Both the position numbers and the translations under genes were made by a program. A DNA stretch of 64,000 nt, taken from contig NC_092562.1 of the NCBI RefSeq assembly GCF_037975245.1, positions 20,721,054-20,785,053 of the forward strand, given 5' to 3'. Of the stretch, positions 20,334-50,818 are shown piece after piece. Position 1 is the first letter of the stretch, and every line of letters starts with the position of its first letter. Under the pieces are notes generated by a model. The model ran no database searches. It saw only the letters and a list, made by a program, of their open reading frames with translations, and was not told where the DNA came from. The stretch is from Apostichopus japonicus (Eukaryota; Echinodermata; Holothuroidea; Aspidochirotida; Stichopodidae).

Positions 20334-20875
20334 AATTGTTCAATTGCTCAGTTGGAACTTGAAGTTAACAATTGAACATTTTGCAGACAAATGTTGAATT
20401 GACGAGATACAAGTTGTCAATTAAACATTTTGCACAAAATTGTTCAATTGCTCAGTTGGAATGAAGTGAACAATTAAATATTGCAGAAAATTGTTGAATT
20501 GACGTGATATAATAAGTTGTCAATTAAACAGTTTGCAGAAAATTGTTCAATTGCTCAGTTGGAATGAAGTGAACAATTAAATATTGCAGAAAATTGTTGA
20601 ATTGACGTGATATAATAAGTTGTCAATTAAACAGTTTGCAGAAAATTGTTCAATTGCTCAGTTGGAATGAAGTGAACGATTTAACATTTTGCAGACAAAT
20701 GTTGAATTGACGTGATATAATAAGTTGCTCAATTGCTCAGATGGAATGAAATGAACAATTAAACATTTTGCAGAAAAATGTTGAACTTACGTGATCGACT
20801 ATAATAAATTTAGTTGTCAATTAAACATTTTGCAGAAAGTTGTTCAATTGCTCAGTTAAAGCAACTGAGTAATCC
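20334..20875 (+). repeat. 103-bp tandem satellite, about five to six copies
   Basis: Copies of TTGTTCAATTGCTCAGTTGG begin at 20337, 20440, 20543, 20646, 20725 and 20840. Three successive spacings are exactly 103 bp. Each unit is a dimer of two ~50-bp half-units that share CAATTAAA and GCAGAAAATTGTT. An inverted copy lies at 19389-19700. Confidence 0.92.
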
Positions 20876-20951
20876 AACATTTTTCTGATTTTTGATCTTT
20901 TTATCTGAGAATTTACTGGATTTTTTTCCCCTTATGTTGAAGGCACTTTTA

Positions 20952-21412
20952 TATGGAACGCCAAAAGGACCACAGGTGGCGCTGCTACCCTAAATAGGAG
21001 GTGCTACTAGTACTACCCTAAGCAGGAGGTGCTACTACTCTAAACAGAAGGTGCTACTACTCTAAACAGAAGGTGCTACTACTCCTAAGAGACGATGCTG
21101 CTGTAAAAGATTCCGCTACTACTTTAAATAGGCGATGCTACTATGCTACTACTACAGGCGGCGATGCTACTGTAAATTAGTAGCCCTACTACCCTAAACG
21201 GAAGGTGCTCATTATGGAACGCCGAAAGGACCACAGGTGGCATTGCTACCCTAACAGGAGGTGCTATTACCCTAAACAGGAGGTGCTACTACTCTAAACA
21301 GGAGGTGCTACTACGTACCCTAAACAGGAGGTGCTATACTACCCTAAACAGGTGGTGCTTCTACCCTAAACAAGAGGTGCTACTACCCTAAACAGGTGAT
21401 ACTATCATAAAC
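20952..21412. repeat. minisatellite of CTACCCTAAACAGGAGGTG units, possible foldback-element arm
   Basis: Tandem ~20-25-bp units on the pattern CTACCCTAAACAGGAGGTG. The block TATGGAACGCCRAAAGG, followed by ACCACAGGTGGC, occurs at 20952 and again at 21213 in the same orientation. It resembles the terminus of the foldback element at 34379-35085. Confidence 0.8.
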
Positions 21413-21699
21413 AGGGGTCAATGTATTTGTAACTACGACCTGTTTCCAAAGAAAACCGTAGTGAAGGATAATGCCATTACAAATCTGCTGGTTATTCCTT
21501 TGCGGATACGTACACCTGCCATTCGGCCGCATTAAAGAGATACAATGTTTCAAACCACGGTTAATTTTCAGCCGGGGTCCTTCCCCCCCCCCCCCCTTCC
21601 CTACGCCTAATTTTGCCAGGTAAGTGTGATAACACAAGTACATCTACTTTCGCCATCTGCTTGTGTTCGAAGAATATGGGATCGAAAACATCCTGATAT

Positions 21700-21895
21700 G
21701 AAATTGCACACCAACCGAGCGCTACAACCGAGCGCTACAAACGCCAACCGAGCGCTACAAAGTATGAGTAAGAGTTTTAAGTATTTAGTAGTAGTAACTT
21801 GGTCACCAACTTAGTAGTAGCTTGGTCACCAAATAGTAGCTAGATCACCAAGTAGCTTCACAAAATATGTATAGTCACCAATTTGGTTACCAAGA
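21700..21895. repeat. two short tandem repeats
   Basis: Three copies of CAACCGAGCGCTACAA at about 21710-21758 are followed by degenerate TAGTAGCTTGGTCACCAA repeats at about 21785-21893. Nothing indicates a gene. Confidence 0.75.
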
Positions 21896-22860
21896 AGGTA
21901 TATAATGCTCTTGCAAATTAAAGGCTATATGTGAGGGAAGCTGCGTAATCCATATTCATGAACTCTCCCCGTAACGTAATAACATGCTAATTCCTTGTAA
22001 AAGAGCGCCACCTATAAGATGGCGGCCCTATGTATCTTTACAATTGTGTACATTATATATTGTATTCAAAATGGCTGCGACCGTGCATTATTGGTTCAGT
22101 ATATTATTCTTGTACGGAATATTTTCCTGAATATGTTAAATAATGTAACGATGTCATAGTATGTCCGCTATGAACATCTCGGAGGTTATTTAACTGCATT
22201 TTTCAGTTGTTTACCTTGTGAGGCCGTACCTCAAATAAGATTAACTAACAGTCTATGGTCATGAGTTTTAGTTTTAAGTAGCCTATTCGTATCGTGTCGA
22301 GGGTAAATAGAGCTGGATATGTACAATGTAATAGATGTGTTAATTTGTTACTTGAATTCAATTGTGGTTGTGCAGAGACAGACATGCCATAAACTAAGTG
22401 CTATTTTCCATTACTTGTTTAATTCTAAAGTGTTTAGTTTATGAATCCTTGAAGGTGTGCATGATTAATGCGTAATAATTACCAATGTGTCATAGCCATT
22501 CATGAGATATTTTTTAAGTTGTTTCATAGACCTATTTTATTATGTAAGGAGGTATTAAATCTTAACTGTTGATTGTCTGAGGTTTCATATATGGACAAGT
22601 ACATATGATTTCTCTTCAAATGTTATATCAGTTTTCAGGGCTAACGAATCCGTCCGGTGGTCGTTGTACCACAACTACCGCCGTCCTCTTTAACGTCCTC
22701 TTTTATGTTCTTTTCGTTTATTTTACTGGCTTTCATACCCAGTAATGGCCCAATGACCCCAATAAATTGGAGCAGAATAAGCTAGGTTTTGTCTCTTCTT
22801 TTGTGTTGCACGTACGGCATCACATATATAAAACATAGATGAAATCAAATTATAAGAACT
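21896..22860. other. intergenic stretch, nothing recognised
   Basis: Unique-looking AT-rich sequence between minisatellites and the dispersed repeat at 22861. No open frame with domain similarity on either strand. Confidence 0.5.
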
Positions 22861-23290
22861 GTGTGCCTTTTGGTTTAAAACCAGAATGCAAAATGCATTG
22901 AGGTTCCGATGACTTCATTGCACTAGACTTTTGCTTGTTAGAAACCAGAACTAGCTGTACAATAGAAATGGCCAGAACCACCATTTTGATACAATTACAT
23001 TATGTCATGATATAGACACAGGTAACTCTACTGTACGTGGCAATGCACACCTCCACCAAAACCGATAGGGGTCTTGTGTTCAATGTGATGCATCCACACA
23101 CCAAGTATGAGAAGTATCCACGATTCCCATTATAAATATCATGTAACAGGATTATCAGAGTTTGACCTCTGGTGACCTCAAATGAGATTGGACCTCACAA
23201 GCAACACGATTCTTGTACTCAAAATGGCAAATTCATATACCATGTATGAAAAATATACATTTGCACTCAGGCAGATTCATAGCAAGGCTA
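22861..23290. repeat. dispersed repeat containing GACCTCTGGTGACCTC
   Basis: Shares with 35190-35605 the blocks ACCAGAATGCAAAAATGCAT, TTTGACCTCTGRTGACC, CCTCCACCAAAA and TCTTGTNYTCAATGTG. This is an old interspersed family with no coding capacity visible here. Confidence 0.75.
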
Positions 23291-23436
23291 GTGTCCATAT
23301 ACACCGAGATTGTGGACAACTGGAAGAGAGTTTATGAACTTGTCACCCTTTCTTAAAGGAACCTGATCTGATCCCAATACATCATTATACCTACTTCGGA
23401 AAACAATTACCTATTTTTTTTCCTCGTTTAACTTAA

Positions 23437-24580
23437 GATACCGTAGTTATTTGAAATCCATAGCCTGACTTCCCGAATGCATGATTCCATCTTAGATACA
23501 GCTAATTTGAGATGTTTGGATGAAAGTGTATGAAACGCAACATAAAGTTGTGTATCATCAGCATGCAACATAATAACAAAAGAACTAATAATGTTTCCTG
23601 GCGCAGAGGTATATAGAGAAAAGAGAACAGGACCGATAATTGACCCTTGAGGTGCCCCGTGGTGGAGATCATGAGTATTAGACCTTTTGCAAGACACTTG
23701 GATAAATAGTGATCGATTTTCCATGTAGGATCTAAGCCAACTCAAATCGACTCCGGAGAAGACGAAATAAACCCCCAATTTATGGAGTAGAATATATGGG
23801 CTACTGTGTCGAAAGCTGCAGATAAATCTAGTTAAACCAATAGTATACACATTTCCTGTTGTCAATTGCATAGAGGATATCATTTTGAAATCTAAGTATA
23901 GAGCTGTCTCTGTGATAAAACCTGAACGGTATCTAGACTGGAAGGGTTCAAGGCAGTTAGTATTCTCAATATGAGCTGCAACGTCATCAAGAACAGCCCT
24001 TTCAATAACTTTAGATACAAACGGTAAGCTAGACACTGGTCTGTAATTACTCAAGTCATTAACATCTAGTTTGTTCTTTCTTAGAACTGGTATTTACAAC
24101 TGCTTGTTTGCATGGACTAGGAAAAAAACGCAACTATAGCCAGGGATCTGTTTACAATTGAACAAAGGAGAAACATCATTTCAGAATTACAATTTTTAAC
24201 CAAGTCCATGTTGGTACAGGGTCAAGACAAAAATGTTTAGATGAAAGTCCCGAAATTATTTTCACCACCTCGTCTGTAGAAAGTTCACGAAAGTTAGAGA
24301 AACCTTCAGCTGCAATATTGCCGGTGATATATGCGACAGTTTGTATTGCTACACTGGACGTTCCATGGTGCACGGTGAGAACCAGTGGTTAGACTACTCG
24401 CCCGGATATATTCGACTGTTTTCTCAAAGTAATGAGCAAACTGTTCCGGTAATTCCGTTTCTGGCACGTCGTCAAGAAAGCTTGAATGTGATAATGTAGA
24501 TTCACCTATACATGTAAGTTCTCTAATTAAAGCCAAAAAAAGCGCTTTTGAGTTGTGACTGCACTCTGTTTTAATTCTGT
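23437..24580 (-). pseudogene. CR1-like non-LTR retrotransposon reverse-transcriptase fragment, decayed
   Basis: Three overlapping minus-strand frames give a broken reverse transcriptase. They read ELPEQFAHYFEKTVEYIR and LSTDEVVKIISGLSSKHF with LDPVPTW (linker before RT), then MSNYRPVSSLPFVSKVIERA, FQSRYRSGFITETALYLDF, HHGAPQGSIIGPVLFSLYT and HADDTQLY (RT motifs). The catalytic YADD is HADD. At least one frameshift lies near 24055-24180. The frame ends soon after WISNN, so the 3' part is missing. The sequence pattern is that of CR1/L2-type elements. Confidence 0.88.
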
Positions 24581-25460
24581 TCTAAAAAATATGACAATGG
24601 TCAATTACGTCATCAATGGGGCTCCTTTTGGTGGAAAAAAAAACCCTAGCCATCATGCATGGTATGCATGATATGCAGTTTATGCCTATGGCCTTCAGTT
24701 TCGCTTCGCATTATTGGTTTCTTTTAATAATTGCGCTTTTGTTTGAACTGGATCAATTATGATAGGCTTTCGTACCGTGTAGGCATCAACACGCATATTG
24801 TATACTTTGATGGTCTCTAGCACCGATCAACGAAGTAATACAAAAAATGCAGTACTTTTGAGTTTGGTGTTTTGTGTATGGACGTGTAGTTTGCAACAGT
24901 TCCCGTGAAATTACTAAATATACGAGGATTGGCGGCGGCACGCACTGCATACTACAGTGCGTGACAAAATCAGAGTGACAAAATCTGATTAATTCGCGGT
25001 TAGTCCGATACATGATTGCAAGACTCAAAATACAAGGTAGGACCGTGTACTCTTTCCCTACATGCAGTTGTTTGTATATATTGTAACGTTTACTCAGTCT
25101 AAGATTCCGGAGTGCCTAAATATTCCCTACTGAGGACTGGTGGTGGTGGTGTGGAAACAAATGCGGCTTGGATGGCTATGTGTTAGTAGCGACGAGCCTT
25201 GAACCTCGCTATAACATGCAGAGAATATAACACATAGATAAACGAGTAAAGAACGAACGGTGAGATTTCGAAATATATTATTATAATCAGTCACAATACA
25301 TCGGCACGTATACCCCTCAATAATTAATAGAAAAACATGTACTTAAACGGAAATGGTTGCAGACGAGGTCTAAATATTGAAGTAGATTCCTATAACGATA
25401 CGTACTAACGTGTATAAAAGAAGAATACGAAACCGATACAAATACGACCAAAATGATCGG
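24581..25460. other. intergenic stretch, nothing recognised
   Basis: No coding similarity or repeat terminus recognised between the CR1-like fragment and the SINE. Confidence 0.5.
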
Positions 25461-25461
25461 A

Positions 25462-25976
<515 letters not shown>

Positions 25977-25978
<2 letters not shown>

Positions 25979-26027
25979 GCAAAATATGTCACCAAAACAG
26001 AACTAGCATTGTTCGCTACAGGCATCT
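25977..26027 (+). mobile_element. 5' fragment of a second copy of the same SINE
   Basis: Directly after the TA tract, AGGCAAAATATGTCACCAAA, then ACAGAACTAGCATTGTTCG, repeats the SINE head (compare 25485-25533 and 36335-36372). The copy is cut off at the junction with the LINE. Confidence 0.8.
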
Positions 26028-28660
26028 TTGGCATCTTTGGGGGAACTTTGTAGTTGACTCTTTAAATTATTCCTACAATCATATCCATCTCTCTCATGAA
26101 CAATCCAGAGGCATTATTAGCCTCATTCCAAAACCAGATAAAGATTCTGCCCTCTAAAAAAATTACCGGCCAATTTCTTTACTTAATACGGACTATAAGA
26201 TTGGTGCAAAGGCTATCGCTGCTAGACTGAAATGTGTCATTGAAAATATTGATGCTCTCTATCATACCGATAGTCTCTATTACCGAGCGTTGGTCCAAAT
26301 CAAACAGGTTTTTTTTTTTACGCAGCCGGTTTACCGGAGAAAACATCCGGTACGTTCTTGATCTTATAAATCCCTTTAATCTCCACAAAAGTCAGGTTTA
26401 ATGTGGTTCGTTGACTTTGAGACGGCGTTCGACAAACTAGAGTAGAGTTTTCTTATTAGATCTTTAAGGTATTTTTTCATAAATTGGGTTCGTACTTTCT
26501 ACAGCAACTGCATTGCAGCTTGTTGTTTGCAATAATGGCTATTCTACCGGGGTTTTTTCCCGGTGCAGCGAGGCGTGCATCAAGGTTGCCCGCTTAGCCC
26601 GTATTTATTTATTATATGAACTGAGGTTTTGGCAATCTACACAAAGTGTAGCAAATTACATGGTATTGAAATTGGTGGTATCGAAACTAAGCTTCTTCAG
26701 TATGCGGATGACACCACATCCTTTCTGGACGGTAGCCAGTCATCCTTAAATGAAGCTCTCCGTATCCTGAAAATTTCGTCGGGTTTGACTATTAATATAT
26801 ATATAAATCCATTTTGTTTCCTCTCGGGTCTTACGTCCATCTCCCCCCTGCTTTTGTAAAGAACTATATTTTAAAGTTTTCTGCTGGTCCCGTTAGGATG
26901 TTAGGTATTTTGGTTTACGCAAAATGGGAACGATCACTTTAGATTAAACTATATATTCCCAAACTTTCGAAGCTTATACTGTTTGCGACTTTGGTCATAC
27001 AAGAGATCTTACCCTGGTGGGCCGCAACGTTCTGGTTAACGGTTATGCACTATATATCACAGCTTGTTTATTTGTTTTTGGTTCTTCCCAACCCACTGCG
27101 TAATTTTATGAAGGATGTAGAAAATACCATTTTCGATTTCCTTTGGTCAGAAAACCCGGATAAAGTCAAGCGGAACAGTCTCATTAATGGTTTAGATAAA
27201 GGAGGTTTAAATGTTGTGCATATCCCAAGTTTCAATAATAGTTTAAAATGTACATGGATAAAGCGTTATTGCGATAACACTGAAGGAGTCTGGAAGCTAT
27301 TTTTTACTGACAGTTATATGTCCAAGTTAGGTGGTAAGCTGCTTTTTCAGTGTAATTGTAAGGTGGAAGATCTCCCACGCTTTTCTAAAATGTTTGTAGA
27401 CCAAACAATTAGAGCCTGGCTGGAGGCTTCTTTTAATTCTCCCTCTGATAACTTCGGTAATCAAATAATTTGGAACAATCATCATATTCGCATCAATAAC
27501 AAGATTTTCTACTATGATTTCATGTATATAAAGGGTGTGAAGTTTGTTTCGGATTTTTTTGACATTAGCATGAATAAGGCCATAAGTTACCACACTTTCA
27601 CAGGAAAGTTCCAGCTGGCACACTTTCCCTTTAATGTTTACTATATCTGATTCGCAATACTCCCTCTTCAGTGGAAGCAGAGTGGGTGTATAACATTAAT
27701 GACATTACTAATTTTAATATTGTTTTTGTTTTTTGATAACATATTGTATTATACGGGTTCTGTTTCTCAGTATCTTTATCGTAATTTCTACATGACTAAA
27801 ATCGCCGTGGAGCCAACTGCTATATGGCCAAATGGAAAGCAGAGTTTAGGGGTTTCAATTTTCACGATTGGAGTAACATTTTCAGTATGCACTGGCACTC
27901 TATTTCTGAGACGAGACTCTCCTACTTTCAATTCCGTTTCTTACATAGAATTCTTCCAACCAACAGACTCCCCTCATGGGCATCTCTGACAACACGTTAT
28001 GTTCATTCTGTAAAATTGAAATTGAAACCATTCATTATCTTTTCTGGGAGTGTCACATCACATCTTCTTTTATAGGTGAAGTGGTCAGTAAGGTTATTGG
28101 TATAAATATTCACTTCACAAAAGAGGATTTTTGTCTTTTGGGTTTTTATTAAAGAAACGTCACCCTTTTAATTTTCTCATTCTTCATCTTAAGTTCTATA
28201 TTTTCAGTACCAAGCGTCTAAAGAAGACTTTAAGTTCTAATGAATTTATTCATAAGTTCACGTTTGCATTGAAGGTGGAGAACTATATTTTCCGACATAA
28301 CAAAAAGAATAATAAGAATAAAATTAATTTCGAGGAACTCAAGGATGCTTTCTCCTCATTCATAAATATCTCAAATATTTAATATTTCGCAATTTCCACA
28401 TTCTTACTTCGAAATTTTGCTACTATTCGTTGTAATATTTCTGTAGTAAGTGCAGGGATTCCTGTAGTGTTTCTATATAAGTTGTAGTACTTCTTTCAAT
28501 TTTTCTTATCATATTTATTTGTTTTCTATCCGCCACGTTAGTCGTTATGATACTGCAAGGTAATGCTCAACTTCATTGTTATTTAATTTTTGCTATTTTT
28601 GGATGGATACGTTATTTGCATATTAATGTATAGCTGAATTAAACGGAGGAACAAAAAATA
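26028..28660 (+). pseudogene. L1/Tx1-like non-LTR retrotransposon ORF2 remnant, copy 1
   Basis: Broken plus-strand frames read [36 protein letters not shown], a palm segment with LLQYADDTTSFLDGS, then FLVLPNPLRNFMKDV, FDFLWSENPDKVKR, KGGLNVVHIPSFNNSLKCTW and a C-terminal IETIHYLFWECH. These are typical of L1-clade Tx1-like ORF2 proteins. The endonuclease part is absent and there are stops and frameshifts, so it is dead. The 3' end runs into an ATT/ATC microsatellite, which is probably its tail. Confidence 0.88.
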
Positions 28661-28981
<321 letters not shown>

Positions 28982-28990
28982 AATTACACA

Positions 28991-29110
28991 CCATGCGTGA
29001 CATAATTTTACTACGGTAACCAGTTCATATACACTACGCATCAAGTATATGGTGTTATTCCACTACGGTAACCAGTTTGTAGGCTACACATCACGTGTGG
29101 CTTTATGAGT
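28991..29110. promoter_or_regulatory. tandem ~52-bp repeat upstream of the secreted SUEL/Tie-like gene
   Basis: CTACGGTAACCAGTT occurs twice, about 52 bp apart (29011 and 29063), with partly matching flanks (ATGCGTGACATAATT, TGGTGTTATTCC). It lies 100-200 bp before the first start codon. A regulatory role is inferred only from position. Confidence 0.35.
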
Positions 29111-29206
29111 GTTGTGACGGAAAAGAACTAGTATAGGGTGAAAGTTGAAATAACTTCTTAACCATTTTATCATCATCAGAAAGGAACAACAGCAAATACC
29201 ATCCAC

Positions 29207-46979
<17,773 letters not shown>

Positions 46980-47339
46980 AGCAAAAGGAATTCCTATTTT
47001 TTTCTCTCCATATATATTTGAAACAAAATTTGCTTAACAATTGGTTTTATTTTGCATGATAAAAGATTTCATGAATCTCATTTTCTCTAGTTATAATAAT
47101 AAAAACAGTGTTTTTTTTTTTTTAGAACAAATCATAAAATATAAGTTATGGATGAGAAAAGGAGAAAAGACATCCCGTTAGACCCTTTCATTTACTCTTA
47201 CTCTACATTTTGTAAACACCATCAATGTATTATAATGTCACACTACAGGGTACAGTTAACCTTTTATGTATTTCTTTTAAGAATGGTGGAAATGGCTTGT
47301 TTCGCTTGAACTACGTGCCCAAGCTCTCCAGACTTAAAA

Positions 47340-48420
47340 GTTGCCTTAATTGATGGTCGTCTAGGGATCTGACCCCTATAGGACGTGATGAAATTGTCAG
47401 AACTTCTGCTCTGTCCAAACTAGTATTTCTCTTTCTAATTTTGCCAAATCCTCCTAGAGAGAGTGCATTATAATGATCTAGAAAAAGTCACCTTTGACTT
47501 TATTTGGTCGAGTAATCCCGATAAAATCAAACGTTCGGTTAGCGACGGAGGGCTAAAGGTTACCCACATCCCTATAGCTTTATAAACAGCATAAAGTGTA
47601 CAAGGATTAGAAGATATTGCAATGATAATTAAGTCCATTGGAAGATATTTTTTCGATATAACAGTAGTAGGGATGGCCCCAGATCGCACCCGTGGAGTCC
47701 CAATTTTTGATGTACCCAGATTCCCTCCAAAGATCTCACCCGTGTAATCCAACTTGTGATGTACCCCCATTAAGATGTAGCCACCAATGATCTCACCCGT
47801 GCAATCCCACTTTGTAACGTAACCAGATTCCCATATTAGATGTACCCTCCAAAGATCGCACGATCGTGCGATCCTACTTTGTAACAGACCCAGATTCCAA
47901 GTAACTGAGATGTAGCCACCAAAGATCGCACAGTCCTAGATTGGTGTAGTGATCGCCCACCAGTACAGTACCTATATGAGTACCTATATACTGGTATACA
48001 CTGGGCATACCTTTTGATATTTGAGATCGCCCATACTAATGAGTAAGAAAGGATCGTGTATCATATTATGGGATATATTTTAGATGCATTGCTTCTAGGA
48101 GTGTCGCTTCATTGCTTCTTTCATTATAGATATAAAAATGCGTTTTCTTAAGAAAACAGTTCTTCCCAAAACAGGATGTTTTCTTTGGCTGAGGTACAGG
48201 TGCTATACACCCATACAATTGCTTATTTTACACATGAAGTATATAAATTTATGACTTTTCAGACTAAATAGTCGCGTACCCAGATGTAAATGAGTTTTTC
48301 TTTAAGTTGAAGTTTGCAATTAGTATCGAACGTTTTAAAGATTTCAGATTGTCTAGATCTAGGAAAAATCTTGTTACTTTCTCTGACTTGATACAAGCTT
48401 TTACTCCCTGCTAGGGTCTA
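47340..48420 (+). pseudogene. L1/Tx1-like retrotransposon 3' fragment, copy 2
   Basis: Frames read SALSKLVFLFLILPNPP, VTFDFIWSSNPDKIKRS, DGGLKVTHIPIAL and, near 48288-48400, NEFFFKLKFAISIERF with FSDLIQAFTPC. Each matches copy 1 (YLFLVLPNP, FDFLWSENPDKVKR, GGLNVVHIPSF, FEELKDAFSSF). It is truncated and decayed and is interrupted by the tandem repeat at 47672-47935. Same strand as copy 1. Confidence 0.85.
47672..47935. repeat. ~60-bp tandem repeat (GATCTCACCCGTG units) inside the LINE fragment
   Basis: Four to five diverged units carry GATCKCACCCGTG, AATCCCACTTTGTAACGTA, CCAGATTCC and AGATGTAGCCACCAAA. One unit contains a perfect 20-bp palindrome, GATCGCACGATCGTGCGATC (47854-47873). Confidence 0.85.
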
Positions 48421-49275
48421 TTCCAGTATTGTTTAAACGAATTGTTATCTATTCACACCATTGTTATATGCTTTTCTTCGGCTTCGGTTATTAATTGGTG
48501 TTTTTTTTTTCTGTCAGAGCGCTGCAACTTGCAAGGTGCAGGTGAACTATAATTGTAAATATGCGAATCATTGTATCTGTTACTTAATAATCACTGTAAA
48601 TTGCATGCAATCTGAATTTATAAAAAGAAGAAAACAAATATTGTCCTTTCCTTGCTAGACCGTGAGGGATTGAATATAATGGTTCTTTACTTTACTTACG
48701 CCTACATAAGTAAAATTGAAATAGGCCCAAAGTGTTCTGTTCATGATTCTTCTTGCTAAACCTATGTGTAACTTGAATTCTGATAATGTATCAGAATTAT
48801 TTGGAAACATGAAAAACATTTAGCCTATAGTAACATTTTTCTATCTAAATAATATATTACAAGTTTGCATTAATCTTTGTCTTCCTTCCCTCGTGGTAGT
48901 TTTCTCCATTATGTTATACTTCCGGTGGCGTTATTGTTCTACAGATGTGGGGATTCCTCCAAATAAATGGTTATAAAAGTATCCGTCGATTTCGGTTGAT
49001 TTATTTATTCTCTCCTTGTTCACTTAAATGAATGTTAAGTAACCAAACTGTCAAAGTAAGTTGAATAAATATGTATAGAAATTGGAAACAAATGGATTAT
49101 GAAACCATTCTGATTCTGCTGATTACCCAGAAGTAGGAACGATGGACAAACGCTCTCCCTACAAAGTTGAGGTCGAATACTTTTATATGATGTTTCACAC
49201 AAAAAAAGTTCGTAACTGTGAAACACGCACCTCCTCGAAAAAAAAAGAAATGATATGCAGTAAAAAATAAATAAA
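48421..49275. other. intergenic stretch, nothing recognised
   Basis: AT-rich sequence between the LINE fragment and the tetranucleotide array. No coding or RNA gene signal. Confidence 0.5.
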
Positions 49276-49281
49276 ATAAAA

Positions 49282-49585
49282 GATGGATATATGGATGGGG
49301 AGGAGGAAGGGTGGATGGGTGGATGGGTGGGTGAATGGAAGGATGCGTGTATGGGTGGATGGATGGAGGAATGAATGAATGGATGGATGGATGGATGGGT
49401 GGGTGTATGGATGGATGGATGGGTGGATGGGTGGGTGGATGGATGGATGGGTGGGTGGATGGGTGGATGGGTGGGTGGGTGTATGGATGGATGGGTGGGT
49501 GGGTGTATGGATGGATGGATGGGTGGGTGGGTGGATGGGTGGGTGGATGGGTGGGTGGATGGGTGGGTGGATGGGTGGATGTAAT
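49282..49585. repeat. GGAT/GGGT tetranucleotide microsatellite
   Basis: About 300 bp of interspersed GGAT and GGGT with occasional GTAT. The long minus-strand frames rich in His-Pro-Ser-Ile and the plus-strand Gly-Trp-Met frames are artefacts of this array. Confidence 0.97.
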
Positions 49586-50414
49586 CGAGTGTGTGAATCT
49601 CGAGTAAACACATCCCACGATGGCTTGGGAACAATCACCATGGTAGCTACAAGGGTTTTAAGGAAAGGAGCTTAAAGAGTAGATTAAATTAATTCCATAT
49701 TATTACGTGGCATTACCATTAGCTTGGCCACTGACCACGAATACCGTTTTCATCAACATAATGCACGATTTAAGTGGACCCAATAGCCCTATCATACCTG
49801 CTTGCTGCAGGCTACGTGGTGTAGGCTCTCCGAAAATAAAGAATGCAACAGAGATGTATATGTTTATCTCCGGCAAGAGACTTCAAGTCCTGGCTCCCGA
49901 GATCAAGAATGATTCATTAGTTTTCGAGATTAAGACTCTTAACCTGAAACAATAGTTCTTGTACCCATCCCCTTTATCCATCCTGTTAGAGGGTATATAG
50001 GCAACGGCTCGCAAACAATAAACAGGGTGCGATTCAAAACGTTTTGAACGAAAACATTTCGGGGGGTCGCGGGATTAGTTTGAGGACGCGGCGGCGGCGG
50101 TCCATAATATAAGCTAGTTTCAAGCATTCCGTGGACATCGTCTCTGAAGGTCTAGTGGATCGTTGTCAGGAGCGAATCCATCATTCCTGGTGTGAGGGGG
50201 TAATGCCAAATTGTTGTCCCCGTTTTAAGAGTACAAGAATGAAGGTTGAATTAACGCGTGTATTGACGATGTCTCACGATGCGGTCTCTGCCACAAGATC
50301 GCAAGTTGAAGAAATTTTTAAAAATTGGTAAAACTTTAGCTTAAATGTGCTTGTTTCTTTTTTTTAAACATTCTGTTTGCAGGCTGAGGGGTTGGAGATG
50401 GACTGATCCCCCTG
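49586..50414. other. intergenic stretch with unassigned open frames
   Basis: Frames at 49707-49955 and 50131-50331 do not resemble any family I know. The first is preceded by a splice-acceptor-like tract (TTGCTGCAG). They could be worn exons or transposon pieces, but I cannot support a gene. Confidence 0.35.
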
Positions 50415-50810
50415 CAGTGGCGCAGAATCCATACAGTCAGGGGGCGAATGCCCCCCCCCCCCTGAAGGACTCAAATGGACTGCTTGCGCCCTTTTCAGCT
50501 TTTTACTACTTTTTACTTATTCGCGATTATTGACTTTTTATTGCGCTCTCATCTACCTATTGACATTTGTCATATTCTGTTGGTGTAATTTTCTGACAAA
50601 ATGGCGATGACACCTATTTATTCTTCGATTATCTGCAAATTAGCAAGGCCCGGAAAGGGTCATTTCCGTCGATCTAGGGAGTATCTTTACTCAAAAATTT
50701 TCTGTACGCTCCGCGCCAACCTGTGGTGGCGCTCCGCTTAGATAGTGTTGAAAGCGCCCCTACAGACCATTCTTGCCCCCTCCTGACCAATACCCCTAGC
50801 TCCGCCACTG
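50415..50810. mobile_element. hAT-type MITE with perfect 8-bp target-site duplication
   Basis: A 396-bp element starting CAGTGGCGCAGAATCC and ending CCTAGCTCCGCCACTG, flanked by TCCCCCTG at 50407-50414 and 50811-50818. It contains TGTACGCTCCGCGCCAAC and GTGGTGGCGCTCCGCT, shared with 58850-58940. No coding capacity. Confidence 0.92.
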
Positions 50811-50818
50811 TCCCCCTG

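Noticed and set aside
20334-20875. CRISPR-like array
   Set aside because: Units are contiguous 103-bp tandem repeats without unique spacers, in an animal genome.
49035-49641. Long His-Pro-Ser-Ile frames on minus and Gly-Trp-Met frames on plus
   Set aside because: Produced by the GGAT/GGGT tetranucleotide array; all frames are open because of the repeat.
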